From CAWUIO01 sp963922455 (GTDB lineage: Bacteria; Bacteroidota; Bacteroidia; Cytophagales; Microscillaceae), in assembly GCA_963922455.1 (NCBI GenBank), contig CAWUIO010000013.1, positions 1-64,000 of the forward strand: DNA of 64,000 nucleotides, written 5' to 3'. This document shows positions 55,153 to 64,000 of this stretch, piece after piece (the stretch's first letter is position 1; each line of letters begins with the position of its first letter). The notes under the pieces are model-generated. The model was not told the DNA's origin and did not search any database. It was given only the letters and a program-made list of their open reading frames with translations. The position numbers and the translations under genes were made by a program.

Positions 55153-55587
55153 TTAACCAGGGAATTGCTCTTTGAGTTCATCGTCTAATTTATCGGCCCA
55201 CCATTCCAAATCGGCAACACAGGTAGAGAGTTCGTGGTAATCCATTCCGCGAATATCTCGCTCATAGGTAGCGTATACCCAGTCACTATTAGGCATGATC
55301 GTGAGTTTCACGCCCAATTTGGAATCGTTTAATTCAAGAAGACGACGGTAAAATTCAAGCTCTTGAGCCTTGGGTATCTGCATTAAAGGGGAAAAAATGC
55401 GAAGATAATCCCGGCTACTTCCGCTGCTAAAGTTAATGGTCTCGATATACACTTGGATACGGGCAGAACCGATCATCCAGTGCCAAGACTTTTTCTCTTC
55501 ATTGTACGTTTGCTCCCGGGACAAGCCCACCGAATCCACGTACTGATGAATCATTTCGGTTACTTTTTCTTTCTGAGAAGTTGACAT
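55153..55587 (-). CDS. YbjN-domain protein
   Basis: 144 residues with no signal peptide. The fold looks like the YbjN / type III secretion chaperone alpha-beta sandwich: WHWMIGSARIQVYIETI, RIFSPLMQIPKAQELEFYRRLLELND, LGVKLTIMPNSDWVYATYERDIRGMDYHEL and a final helix VADLEWWADKLDDELKEQF. Such proteins regulate or chaperone partners and have no enzyme activity. Single gene with its own terminator. It is 152 bases from the 3' end of the PorU2-like gene upstream on the same strand. Confidence 0.85.
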   Translation of the reverse strand: MSTSQKEKVTEMIHQYVDSVGLSREQTYNEEKKSWHWMIGSARIQVYIETINFSSGSSRDYLRIFSPLMQIPKAQELEFYRRLLELNDSKLGVKLTIMPNSDWVYATYERDIRGMDYHELSTCVADLEWWADKLDDELKEQFPG

Positions 55588-55739
55588 AGATTATTAAATT
55601 TTTCAGATTGGAGAATAATTTCCTTTACATATTGGGCGGAGCAGGTAATACGCTGCCTATTAATCAAGTAAACGTAAAAATTTATTACGCAGTTGAAAAA
55701 ACGGCTCAAGATTGGCTTAAGCCCTGGGAATTTTTCAAG

Positions 55740-58700
55740 CTATCGTAAAATGTACAATTTTCCAAATCCCTTTTTGAAAGCTTTGTCGGCACTCGTTTCG
55801 CGGTGTTGGAAGTCCTGTTCTTGCCCTTTTAGTAAGACCCGATAAAGGTAGACCCCATTGGCCAGTTTATCTCCGTATTCGTCGGTTCCATCCCAGGCAA
55901 ATTCTGTCAAGTTATTCCCAATACGGATAGGCCCTAGCTCATCTTGGGTAATTTCACGTACCACATACCCACTTACCGTCATAATTTGGATTTTGATCTC
56001 GTCGGGAATGCTACTCCCCGTCAAGGTAAATACAAAGCGGCAGTTACTAGAAAAAGGATTGGGATAGGGGTAAAAATGCGTGACGGTCGATTCGTTGACC
56101 ACCTCAAAGTTGATCTCGTAAGGGTTTACCCCAGCGGTATTGCCCGCGTCGTCAATCCCTTGGACGCGTAAGCTATACACCCCATTTTCGCCCAACTCTG
56201 GTTGGAACTCTACCTGGGTAAGTCCGCCACTTTTCTGAACAAGATTACCATCACTTTGTAAATTTATATCTTCGTAATCGCAACCCTCGCAGGGTTTTTT
56301 TAAGGCCACAATGAGTTCGCTTCGGTCGGTGTCGGCATCCAAAAAGGTATTATTATCCCGGAGCAAGACATTGATCAAGGGTTGGGGGGAGACGATTTCT
56401 CCATCTAGGATTTCCCTACCGTCAAAGGTTACCTCGAGAAGGGGGTTTTTATTATCGGGTAAGACCAAGAAATCGATCATGTAGCTATTATTCTCGTAGA
56501 AAGACTCCGTTTCTAAGCGAGGGTTTACGAAGATTTCCATGGTATTTTGACCGCTTCGGCCCCGCGTCTCAATGCGCTGGGTAAAGCTTACAAAACCATC
56601 TACTGGGGGCGCCGCAATGGTATCCCAAATAATTTCTTGACTCAGGTTATCTTGGTTTGTAATCGTATATCGTACCAGTAAGGAATCACTTTCGTAGGTA
56701 AAATCACTGACATTGGCAAAGACATATTCTAAGTTAATACTTTCTCCTTCTTGCTTATCGGAAATAATGTATTTTTCTCTTCCTACGGCATCAATATCCA
56801 AAAGGGCCTCCGGTACGCCATCGTATAGTACCAACCAGTTATCGAGTTGGGGTGCCGTCAAATCTTGTAGATCGGTTTTAAAGGCTTGGATGGTTAAATA
56901 GGGAAATTCCTCACTATCAATGGCGCTTAAATCGGTGTTGGTACTCCGTACATTTAGCAAGAGCGGGGTGCTGCTTTCGCTCCCATCTGCCCGACGACCA
57001 ATAATTTCGTAGTATACATCATCTTGGGCAACTGTTTCGGCATTAAAGTGAAAGCTTTTCCATTCATCGGCGGGGCCCACCAACGTAGAACGCAAAGATC
57101 CCTGACTGAAGGGTACTTGTAAGGCATAGTTGTAAGAAAGAAAATCTTGCCTTGGGTTGTTCACATTGCTAGCAACCGCTTCTTGAGCCGAACCTTGCTG
57201 GCTTCCCAATTGGCCCAGTAAAATATAGGGGTGGCCATTTTGTAAAGTTTGGTAGAGAAATGGATTGGCCCCAAATTGTTCTAAGCGCGACCTAAGGGAA
57301 CTAGGCCAATCGTTAAAATGAACATCTCCTACGCTAAATAAAAGAAGGGTTTCGCCTGGCCCGAATAAGTCTAAAAATTGGCTTAGGGCTCCGCCTTGAA
57401 TATCGGTATTGTCAAATAAATTGGATTGTCCGTTTCGGCAACAAGCATTGTCTTCGTTGATGGCCGGAAAAATTTCCAAGTCCCGTCCCAAACGCATCGC
57501 CACAATGGCCCCGTATCCGGGGGTGTTCAAATCATCCAGGTTTAGTCCATTTACATAGGGGTCACCGTCTATCCGCAAAAACACAAAATTGTTGGCTACA
57601 CTGTCGGGGTAATCGGCCCCGTAGGTTCTTATTTCAAAATCCATTTGTTTGTCTACCTCAAATCGCCAAACAGGATTTTGCATGCTCCTTTGGATTCGGC
57701 TGGTTTGGATTTTATCAAACTGCAGGTTATTTCTTTGCGTCCAACCGGGGGCACTCCCAGGAATGTAGGTAAAAGAACTTTCGCCCCAAACATTAAGCGG
57801 GTCATTCTCGGCATTGGCAAAATTGGTACGCCAATAATATACAATCGTATCCCCAGGATTGGCCAAGAGTAAATTGGGGCTCCAACTCGGGTTGAGGCTT
57901 GATGGTACAATCGTGGTTTGTAAGGCAGGACTGTTAAAGCTATTACTCGTATCCAGTTCAAACACAATTGCTTGTTGGTTTTGTACGGTATTATTAGCCA
58001 AAGCACTCAAACTTACCTGGGAGCGATTGACAATGCTATATTCTAGTGGATACACCGGAGTGACCCCTCGGTTGGGAATAAAGGCCTCTAAGACCGCTAT
58101 ATTATTGGTCTCGTTTTCCTCTAAGATTTGGTCATTATAATCTACAAATACCTCAAAGCGGTTTGTTCCAAAAAGACTAATACTGTCATTATTGGGTATG
58201 GTAAAGTTTAAGGTATCTAAATATTGAATGGGGCCATAATCGGTTCCATTGAGCAAGACCCGCTGTTCTCCACTCCGAAACGTCTGTCTTACTTGAACTT
58301 GAAAAGTAGCCGAGCGATTAACCCCCAGGTTCCTGACGATAATCTGTAAATTAAAGGAATCACTTTCGGAGGAAATCACTTCCTGATCAAAAGAAGTTAA
58401 GGATAAAGAAGCTTGGCTAATGGAATAATCAGGCTCACTCGCCTTAAAGAAACGCACAGCTGGATCGCCTTGATAAATCATCTGTTGGGCGTGGGCTACA
58501 TCAAAAACTTGGGACGGACTTAAGTTCCTTCGAATACTCTGCTGAATTACATCTCCAATAGGCCTGCCCAGACCCAAACTGCTGTTATAAGCCGTTTCAT
58601 AAAAGCTGTCTGAGTATCCGCGTAGCTGTTGTTCATAACCTAAATAACAATGGGCAATAAACCCAATACATCCCCTATCGCGGGTAAAGAGCCAATCCTC

Positions 58701-60815
58701 CGAGAGGGTTGGCGAATTGTAAAAGATAGCTCCCAGTTGGCACCCATTGGTCAACATGATAGGATAGCGTCCTTTGTTACGGTATCCTTGGATATCGTCT
58801 GAGGCGTTTCCAATTTCAACATCCGTAATCGTGGCGGCGGAGTGCCCAAAAAAGGTCACTAAGGAGATCCCGGCATTTACTTGCTCCGATACATTCACAA
58901 TCTCAACCGGACTGGTTGTACTTTTGCCTGTGGCGGTAATCTGGGCCCCTACCAAATCGCCCGACGCGATGTCTCCATATGAAGATAAATATCCTTTAAA
59001 ACGTACTTGTTCTCCTTCGTTATTTCCACCACTTAGGTGTAAAATATTTTTCTGCCAGTCTTCCAGGGGTACTTGTTCGTGCTCAATTAGCTTTTCCAAG
59101 TAGGCCCATACCTCATCGGCATTGGTAGCCGAAATCCGGCCAATGGGAATACTGGGGTACACCCCACCCGAACTCCCCAAACCGGCGACAATCGCAATAT
59201 CAGAAGGCGGGAATCCCCAAGTGGGAACCAGGTTTAATGCTGCGTGGTCTGGATTCCGGCGCATATCTAGAAACGTACCTCCGGTTGAGCCACTAGGCCG
59301 AAAATAGCGGTCCGGAAAAGAAATGGCTTTTCCAATTAATAGGATATACTTGGGAACGCCTTCCCGGAACATTCTATCCGCAAACCTTTGCATAGCCAAG
59401 GGGGTAATTTCTCCGTAGCTATATTTATTGTATAAATCGTGAATATTTACAATCAAGGGGCGGTAGGAACCTCCGGCTGGGGAGGCCCGAAAATCAGCAT
59501 AAGCCTGGATAATATCCGGGTTACCTCCGGCGGGTTTTCTCAAGGCTTGGTTACTAATGATTATATAATCATAATCGTTGGGGTTTATGGAAGGAAATTG
59601 AATAGTCTCAATAGTAGTCACCGCTTTTCGAGCCTGGTTTAAAAGGTAGAGTTTTCTAATGTTTCCTGAAGGGTCTAGGGTAAACTCAATACTTCCCCCC
59701 AAATCTCGGTGATCTATTTTGGCAACATTATTCGGATCGCTTATATCAAATAAGGAGGCCCCAGATGAGACATTTTGAATCTGAATCAGCGAGGTATTGC
59801 TAATATCGGCTGGGACTTCAAAATGTTGAACCCCTAAACCTTGGTTATTATAAGCTTGCGGATAGCGAAACTTTACATAAGAAACCCGAAAAGTGGCCAC
59901 AACGGGAACAAAACGGAAATAGACCACCCCACTACCGATATCTGAATAATTGATATTTCCGTTAAAGACGGCTTCTTGAATGTACCTCCCTTGAACATTC
60001 CCAAGGCTTCGCCAACTGCTATTATTTGTACTTACTTGCACTTGCACTTCATAATCTGCTGCCGTTGCAGTAGCCCCCACAAAAAAGACTTCCAAATTAG
60101 GAAAAGTGCTGCCATCGCTAATAGTTTGCAATTGGGAGACTGGAAATGAAACAATAAGCGAGCTGCCACTTCGCACAATATTACTGGTCCACCCTTGTCC
60201 TCGATCATATCCCGACTTATAGATTTCTACTGAAGAACTAACTGGGTAGTTTTGCCCGATACTGTAATCGTCTGAGTACACCCTCACTTCTTCTTGCCAG
60301 TGGTACGCTGGGGTATTGCCTGTACTCAGCGAAACATTCAAAGGCATGCGTTTTCCATTAGCTAGCCCCGTATTGAGGGTTAAAAAGTAAGCAGTAGTGT
60401 CTGAATATAAATTGTAATATGAGTTTACCGTATAACCAAAGCCCACCACTGGACGATACAGTTGTATATCTTGTGTCCCGTCGTTTCTCTGTCCATAAAA
60501 CTCAATAAAATCTCCGGGGTCAAGGGTACCATTTTCTTCCCCTTCTACCCGTATGGCGATTTCCTCCCCACGGTGGAAAATTTGTAATTTCCTGGGGTCT
60601 GCCCCGCCTAAACCTAGTTGGTTAAGTTGCGTGGCTGTTACTTGATATATCCCTTCTTCGTAAACAGGAATTTTAAAATAGGTTTGTCCAGGGTTGATCC
60701 ATTCGTCGCCAAAAGTTTGGGCAGTACTCGGAGAGCTGAATAAAATGGCCACCAAGCCAAACATCCAGACCAAAGAAAAACGAATACCGAGGTTTGAGGA
60801 AGTATACTTAAACAT
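55740..60815 (-). CDS. T9SS C25-family peptidase, PorU2-like
   Basis: 1691 residues. A signal peptide (LVWMFGLVAILFSSPSTAQ) precedes the N-terminal region TYFKIPVYEEGIYQVT. The gingipain-type peptidase C25 core holds the catalytic histidine H658 in VTFFGHSAATITD and cysteine C692 in MLTNGCQLGAIF. Several immunoglobulin-like beta domains follow, including a CARDB-like one (VDYNDQILEENETNNIAVLE). The C-terminus (FYPYPNPFSS, then FAWDGTDEYGDKLANGVYLYRVLLKG) is a FlgD-like or T9SS sorting domain. PorU cleaves the sorting signal of T9SS cargo; the length and N-terminal motif favour the PorU2 subgroup over PorU. The PorV/PorQ-like gene is three bases upstream. Confidence 0.85.
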   Translation of the reverse strand: MFKYTSSNLGIRFSLVWMFGLVAILFSSPSTAQTFGDEWINPGQTYFKIPVYEEGIYQVTATQLNQLGLGGADPRKLQIFHRGEEIAIRVEGEENGTLDPGDFIEFYGQRNDGTQDIQLYRPVVGFGYTVNSYYNLYSDTTAYFLTLNTGLANGKRMPLNVSLSTGNTPAYHWQEEVRVYSDDYSIGQNYPVSSSVEIYKSGYDRGQGWTSNIVRSGSSLIVSFPVSQLQTISDGSTFPNLEVFFVGATATAADYEVQVQVSTNNSSWRSLGNVQGRYIQEAVFNGNINYSDIGSGVVYFRFVPVVATFRVSYVKFRYPQAYNNQGLGVQHFEVPADISNTSLIQIQNVSSGASLFDISDPNNVAKIDHRDLGGSIEFTLDPSGNIRKLYLLNQARKAVTTIETIQFPSINPNDYDYIIISNQALRKPAGGNPDIIQAYADFRASPAGGSYRPLIVNIHDLYNKYSYGEITPLAMQRFADRMFREGVPKYILLIGKAISFPDRYFRPSGSTGGTFLDMRRNPDHAALNLVPTWGFPPSDIAIVAGLGSSGGVYPSIPIGRISATNADEVWAYLEKLIEHEQVPLEDWQKNILHLSGGNNEGEQVRFKGYLSSYGDIASGDLVGAQITATGKSTTSPVEIVNVSEQVNAGISLVTFFGHSAATITDVEIGNASDDIQGYRNKGRYPIMLTNGCQLGAIFYNSPTLSEDWLFTRDRGCIGFIAHCYLGYEQQLRGYSDSFYETAYNSSLGLGRPIGDVIQQSIRRNLSPSQVFDVAHAQQMIYQGDPAVRFFKASEPDYSISQASLSLTSFDQEVISSESDSFNLQIIVRNLGVNRSATFQVQVRQTFRSGEQRVLLNGTDYGPIQYLDTLNFTIPNNDSISLFGTNRFEVFVDYNDQILEENETNNIAVLEAFIPNRGVTPVYPLEYSIVNRSQVSLSALANNTVQNQQAIVFELDTSNSFNSPALQTTIVPSSLNPSWSPNLLLANPGDTIVYYWRTNFANAENDPLNVWGESSFTYIPGSAPGWTQRNNLQFDKIQTSRIQRSMQNPVWRFEVDKQMDFEIRTYGADYPDSVANNFVFLRIDGDPYVNGLNLDDLNTPGYGAIVAMRLGRDLEIFPAINEDNACCRNGQSNLFDNTDIQGGALSQFLDLFGPGETLLLFSVGDVHFNDWPSSLRSRLEQFGANPFLYQTLQNGHPYILLGQLGSQQGSAQEAVASNVNNPRQDFLSYNYALQVPFSQGSLRSTLVGPADEWKSFHFNAETVAQDDVYYEIIGRRADGSESSTPLLLNVRSTNTDLSAIDSEEFPYLTIQAFKTDLQDLTAPQLDNWLVLYDGVPEALLDIDAVGREKYIISDKQEGESINLEYVFANVSDFTYESDSLLVRYTITNQDNLSQEIIWDTIAAPPVDGFVSFTQRIETRGRSGQNTMEIFVNPRLETESFYENNSYMIDFLVLPDNKNPLLEVTFDGREILDGEIVSPQPLINVLLRDNNTFLDADTDRSELIVALKKPCEGCDYEDINLQSDGNLVQKSGGLTQVEFQPELGENGVYSLRVQGIDDAGNTAGVNPYEINFEVVNESTVTHFYPYPNPFSSNCRFVFTLTGSSIPDEIKIQIMTVSGYVVREITQDELGPIRIGNNLTEFAWDGTDEYGDKLANGVYLYRVLLKGQEQDFQHRETSADKAFKKGFGKLYILR

Positions 60816-60818
60816 TAT

Positions 60819-61973
60819 CTATTGTGCATTATTATTAGAACCAAAACCAACTTTTAAAGAAAATACATTGGAGTACAAACCCTCCGCTTGGTCACCAATA
60901 TCGCTCAAGGCATAATCAAGGCTTACCCTTTTAATTTTGATTCCCACCCCAAAATTGGGCTGAGCTGTCCAGTACTTACTGCCATCCGATGCGTCTTTTA
61001 TTTGTTGAAATTTCCCTACGGATACGCGTAGGAAAACAATCTTTTGATAGTCTAATTCAAATCCAAGGCTAGGATCCATAGATACAACATCCGAGCGTAT
61101 CAATACATTACGGGGGCCATCAAAAGTTGTCCCCAGATCCAGCGAAGATAAAACCCCAACCTTTTCCCGGATGCGGAACTGATAGGCGATTCCCAAGAAT
61201 AATTTGGGTAAGGTAATTTCAATGGCATTCTCTGGGATTTCATTATTCGTCTGAGTGAAGGTATCAAATATAAGCGACGTGTTGTGGGTCCAAGCATTAA
61301 ACGTACCCGTGATATCTTTGAGCATCAAGCCAAAGTGCCAGTTTTTGCGAGTAAGCTGTGCTCCAAAATCTAAACCAAAACCCCAAGCATTGGCAAAATC
61401 ACCCGCATTACGGTACACAACCTTGAAAGTAGCTCCCAATCTCAGGCCACGGAGCAAGTTACTCTTCCGGGCATAGGAAAATAAAAAGGCATAATCGGCC
61501 GAATTAAAAAAGCGAATGTTATCATAGTTTAAACGACCGTCTGCATCGTACAAAAAGCGCGTATCTGGTATGTTATCTACGCCAAAGCGAATTAACGATA
61601 TCCCTAGATGACTCACACTGTCAATAGGCGTAGCAAAAGCCGCATAATCATATTGAGCAATCCCCGCAAAATATTCGGAGTGCATCAAAGAGGCTTGGTA
61701 TTTATCTTGTATTTGCAGGAGGCCCGCTGGGTTCCAATACCCCGCTGTAACGTCATTCACTATGGCAACCTGGGCATTAGACATACCCAAGCCCCGGCCT
61801 CCGACACCAATGTTTAAAAATTCATTACTATACTTAGGAGTATTTTGTGCCTGCCCTATATCAATAGAGAAGCAACTAAGCCCCCCAAGGAGTAGGATGC
61901 CGTAAGTTAAGGTACCATCACGGGGGGCTGTAAATACCTGGCTAAAAAATGACCAAGTCTTCAATAGCAGCAT
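60819..61973 (-). CDS. PorV/PorQ-family outer-membrane protein
   Basis: 384 residues from the ATG at 61973; a TTG eight codons upstream is less likely. A long signal region ends near IGQAQ. The mature chain is a FadL-like beta barrel: FLNIGVGGRGLGMSNAQVA followed by TAGYWNPAGLLQI is the PorV/PorQ signature, then strands to the final VFSLKVGFGSNN. PorV shuttles T9SS cargo to the PorU sortase; PorQ works with PorZ. Being three bases upstream of the PorU2-like gene strongly suggests a shared transcript and direct partnership. Which of PorV or PorQ it is closest to cannot be settled by eye. Confidence 0.87.
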   Translation of the reverse strand: MLLLKTWSFFSQVFTAPRDGTLTYGILLLGGLSCFSIDIGQAQNTPKYSNEFLNIGVGGRGLGMSNAQVAIVNDVTAGYWNPAGLLQIQDKYQASLMHSEYFAGIAQYDYAAFATPIDSVSHLGISLIRFGVDNIPDTRFLYDADGRLNYDNIRFFNSADYAFLFSYARKSNLLRGLRLGATFKVVYRNAGDFANAWGFGLDFGAQLTRKNWHFGLMLKDITGTFNAWTHNTSLIFDTFTQTNNEIPENAIEITLPKLFLGIAYQFRIREKVGVLSSLDLGTTFDGPRNVLIRSDVVSMDPSLGFELDYQKIVFLRVSVGKFQQIKDASDGSKYWTAQPNFGVGIKIKRVSLDYALSDIGDQAEGLYSNVFSLKVGFGSNNNAQ

Positions 61974-62181
61974 ATTCAATATCTGGTTTATTTCCAATAA
62001 TTCTATTCGTTTTTTACGAAATTGGTAAATGCTTATAAGGAAGAAATTCTCGTAAAATTTTGTTAAAGTCTAGATTATTTGGCCAGGTTTATAGGTGGGG
62101 AGGTTTTTCCTTTGTAAGTACCTCTAGAAAACTAACGTATCTTCTAGGGTATTTGGTTAATTTTTTTAATGTATTTTCAAT

Positions 62182-64000
62182 TTGAAACGCTTTTACAGAG
62201 AAATAATCTTATCTCGCTTCCTGTATTCACTACCGGTACAGTTATTACTTTATAATATAAAACGTAATCACGTCTTACTATTGCTATGGTTTCTCATTTT
62301 AGCCATCATTACTGAAAACCTCGGGACTACCATTGGCCTCCCTTCCTTATTTCTCGAGCCTGAATACTTAAATAAAGTAGACTTCAGAAGCTTTTTTTTA
62401 ATGGGTTTCACCCTCGGTATTTTTATGATGTCCTATCATATTGTATCCTATATCTTGGATGGCCCCCAGTTTGCTTTCATTGGAAGCCTTCGCCGGCCCT
62501 TTACTAAGTTTTTTATCAATAATAATACAGTACCCACCCTGGTTATTCTGGTATATATTTACTCCGTTTTAATTAATCAGTTTGACTATGAGCACTTTAA
62601 ATGGATCGATGTATTGTCTCGTTGCTTCGGGCTAATTCTCGGAACAAGCCTATCTTCTATGCTGATATTCCTATACTTTATCAGTACCAACCAGGATATT
62701 GTTAAAGTGCTTGCTTCTTCGGTTGACAAACGGCTCAAAAAGACCAAGATGGTTCGGGTCAATGTCATGGGGCGACTCAAAACTACCCGAAGAAAAAGTG
62801 CTCGTATTGATTATTATTTGGTAAACCCATTCCGGTTAAAACGGCTCGATCAAGAATCCTGGTTCGACAACCAGGCCATCTTAAAAGTTTTTGACCAAAA
62901 TCACCTCAATGCGGTGATTATCCAATTGACTATCCTAGCTCTCTTTTTGCTCATGGGAACCCTGCGTGACTATCCCGAATTTCAACTTCCAGCCGGAGCG
63001 AGTATCCTCCTTTTTTTTACCATCCTACTAATGGTTGCCGGCTCCCTCTCTTATTGGCTAAGAGGCTGGTCTACTACCTTTGCCTTAATTTTCTTGTTGG
63101 TACTCAATTACCTCATGCAAGAAAAAGTACTAGTAGCCGACTACAAAGCCTATGGCCTAGATTATAAAGCCCAAGCCGCTACCTATTCTTTATATGAGGT
63201 AAAAGAAAACAGTAAAGACACCTACTACCAAGAAGATCGCACCCTAACTCAAGTGGCTTTAGACAATTGGAAGAAAAAACACCAAGCACAATATCCGGGT
63301 AAAAAACCCAAAATGGTCTTTATCTGTACCAGTGGAGGGGGGCTTAGAGCGGCAATGTGGGCCATGCACACACTTCAAGTGGTAGATAGTACCCTCCAAG
63401 GAAAATTGATGGACCACACCATGCTTTTTACCGGCGCTTCTGGCGGCCTTTTAGGGGCCGCCTATTTCCGAGAACTTTATCTTCGTCACGAACTCTATTT
63501 ACGAGGAGAAAGCCCAAACGATGTTAACCCTTATGATAAACGTTACCTCAGCAACATGGGGCGGGACAATCTCAATGCCCTAGCCTTTAGCCTTGTGGTC
63601 AATGATTTATTTTTTGGCTTCCAGAATTTTAATTATGCCGGACAAACCTACGCCAAAGATCGGGGATATGCCTTTGAGCAACAACTAAACCTCAACACCG
63701 AAGGGGTACTAGATAAGGCCTTATGTGAATACCGCGAGCCAGAACTACTTTCTTTGGTACCTATGATGATAGTGGCCCCCACGATAGTCAATGATGGACG
63801 TAAGCTATTCATATCGCCCTTAAACGTTTCCTATATGACGGTCCCCCGCATTGACCTGCCCAGGTTTTTGAACCAGAAAACCAAAGGAATTGAGTTCTTA
63901 CGGTTCTTTGAAAGGCAAAATGCCCGTAACCTTCGCTTTTTAAGCGCTCTACGTATGAATGCCACATTTCCATACGTAACTCCCAATGTCAAACTTCCTA
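62182..64000 (+). CDS. Membrane-anchored patatin-like phospholipase (5' part)
   Basis: 606 residues visible; it runs off the window. The start is TTG at 62182, preceded by a TAA stop in frame at 62167, giving MKRFYREIILSRFLYSLPVQ and then several membrane helices in the first ~300 residues (NHVLLLLWFLILAIITENLG and others). The patatin part has the oxyanion loop SGGGLRAAMWA from residue 384 and the nucleophile S420 in TGASGGLLGA (GxSxG). The catalytic aspartate should lie beyond the window end. Patatins hydrolyse phospholipid acyl chains. It is divergent from the PorV/PorQ-like gene with 208 bases between. Confidence 0.87.
   Translation, partial: MKRFYREIILSRFLYSLPVQLLLYNIKRNHVLLLLWFLILAIITENLGTTIGLPSLFLEPEYLNKVDFRSFFLMGFTLGIFMMSYHIVSYILDGPQFAFIGSLRRPFTKFFINNNTVPTLVILVYIYSVLINQFDYEHFKWIDVLSRCFGLILGTSLSSMLIFLYFISTNQDIVKVLASSVDKRLKKTKMVRVNVMGRLKTTRRKSARIDYYLVNPFRLKRLDQESWFDNQAILKVFDQNHLNAVIIQLTILALFLLMGTLRDYPEFQLPAGASILLFFTILLMVAGSLSYWLRGWSTTFALIFLLVLNYLMQEKVLVADYKAYGLDYKAQAATYSLYEVKENSKDTYYQEDRTLTQVALDNWKKKHQAQYPGKKPKMVFICTSGGGLRAAMWAMHTLQVVDSTLQGKLMDHTMLFTGASGGLLGAAYFRELYLRHELYLRGESPNDVNPYDKRYLSNMGRDNLNALAFSLVVNDLFFGFQNFNYAGQTYAKDRGYAFEQQLNLNTEGVLDKALCEYREPELLSLVPMMIVAPTIVNDGRKLFISPLNVSYMTVPRIDLPRFLNQKTKGIEFLRFFERQNARNLRFLSALRMNATFPYVTPNVKLP

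Noticed and set aside
1..64000. tRNA, rRNA, tmRNA or other standard RNA genes
   Set aside because: I found no cloverleaf with CCA-type end, GTTCGA arm or rRNA-like segment in the gaps.

Overview
The window comes from a member of the Bacteroidota, most likely the Saprospiraceae (my recollection of Saprospira-type genomes fits, but I could not check it). The signs are a type IX secretion system (T9SS) C25-peptidase gene next to a PorV/PorQ-like barrel gene, a large secreted protein with a T9SS C-terminal sorting domain, many TPR proteins, DUF4920, Bacteroidota-type lipoprotein signals, and A-rich leaders with few Shine-Dalgarno sites. I see no rRNA, tRNA, CRISPR array or prophage.

Layout. 0-13 kb: a carboxypeptidase-regulatory-domain protein and a VOC protein (overlapping genes), YceI, CorA, a di-haem peroxidase, a large acyl-CoA dehydrogenase with a palindrome at its promoter, DUF7009, a histidine phosphatase, a DUF433/DUF5615 toxin-antitoxin-like pair and dnaK. 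13-30 kb: a T9SS cargo protein, MurI, an aldo/keto reductase, a flavin reductase, L-2-hydroxyglutarate oxidase, a second YceI protein, MurF, a VIT1-type transporter, an AddB-like nuclease, a DUF1295 protein and a coiled-coil membrane protein. 30-44 kb: a substrate-binding-protein/permease fusion, an AsmA protein, Mrp and NifU (Fe-S delivery), then a cluster of four related small TPR proteins mixed with an outer-membrane barrel, an MFS transporter and DUF4920. 43.6-55.6 kb: a TPR-AAA+ / TPR-membrane-protein operon, a Uma2 nuclease, an ABC ATPase and HlyD adaptor divergent from a sigma-54 response regulator/NtrY-like kinase pair, an orphan AAA+ ATPase and a YbjN protein. 55.7-64 kb: PorU2-like and PorV/PorQ-like genes and the start of a membrane-anchored patatin.

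The most striking content lies between genes. Thirteen copies (twelve complete, one partial) of a roughly 130-bp element occur about once per 5 kb. Its two ends pair with each other and change together (GGCTT with AAGCC, GGCTG with CAGCC). An inner stem is kept paired through eight different sequences around an unrelated loop of about 35 nt. In ten of thirteen copies the element lies downstream of a gene and is read in the same sense as that gene. This looks like a mobile, selected RNA structure in 3' untranslated regions. A second family, two 181-183 bp elements with terminal inverted repeats (MITE-like), is also present. Apart from these repeats and the terminators listed, gaps over 300 bp show nothing I can identify.
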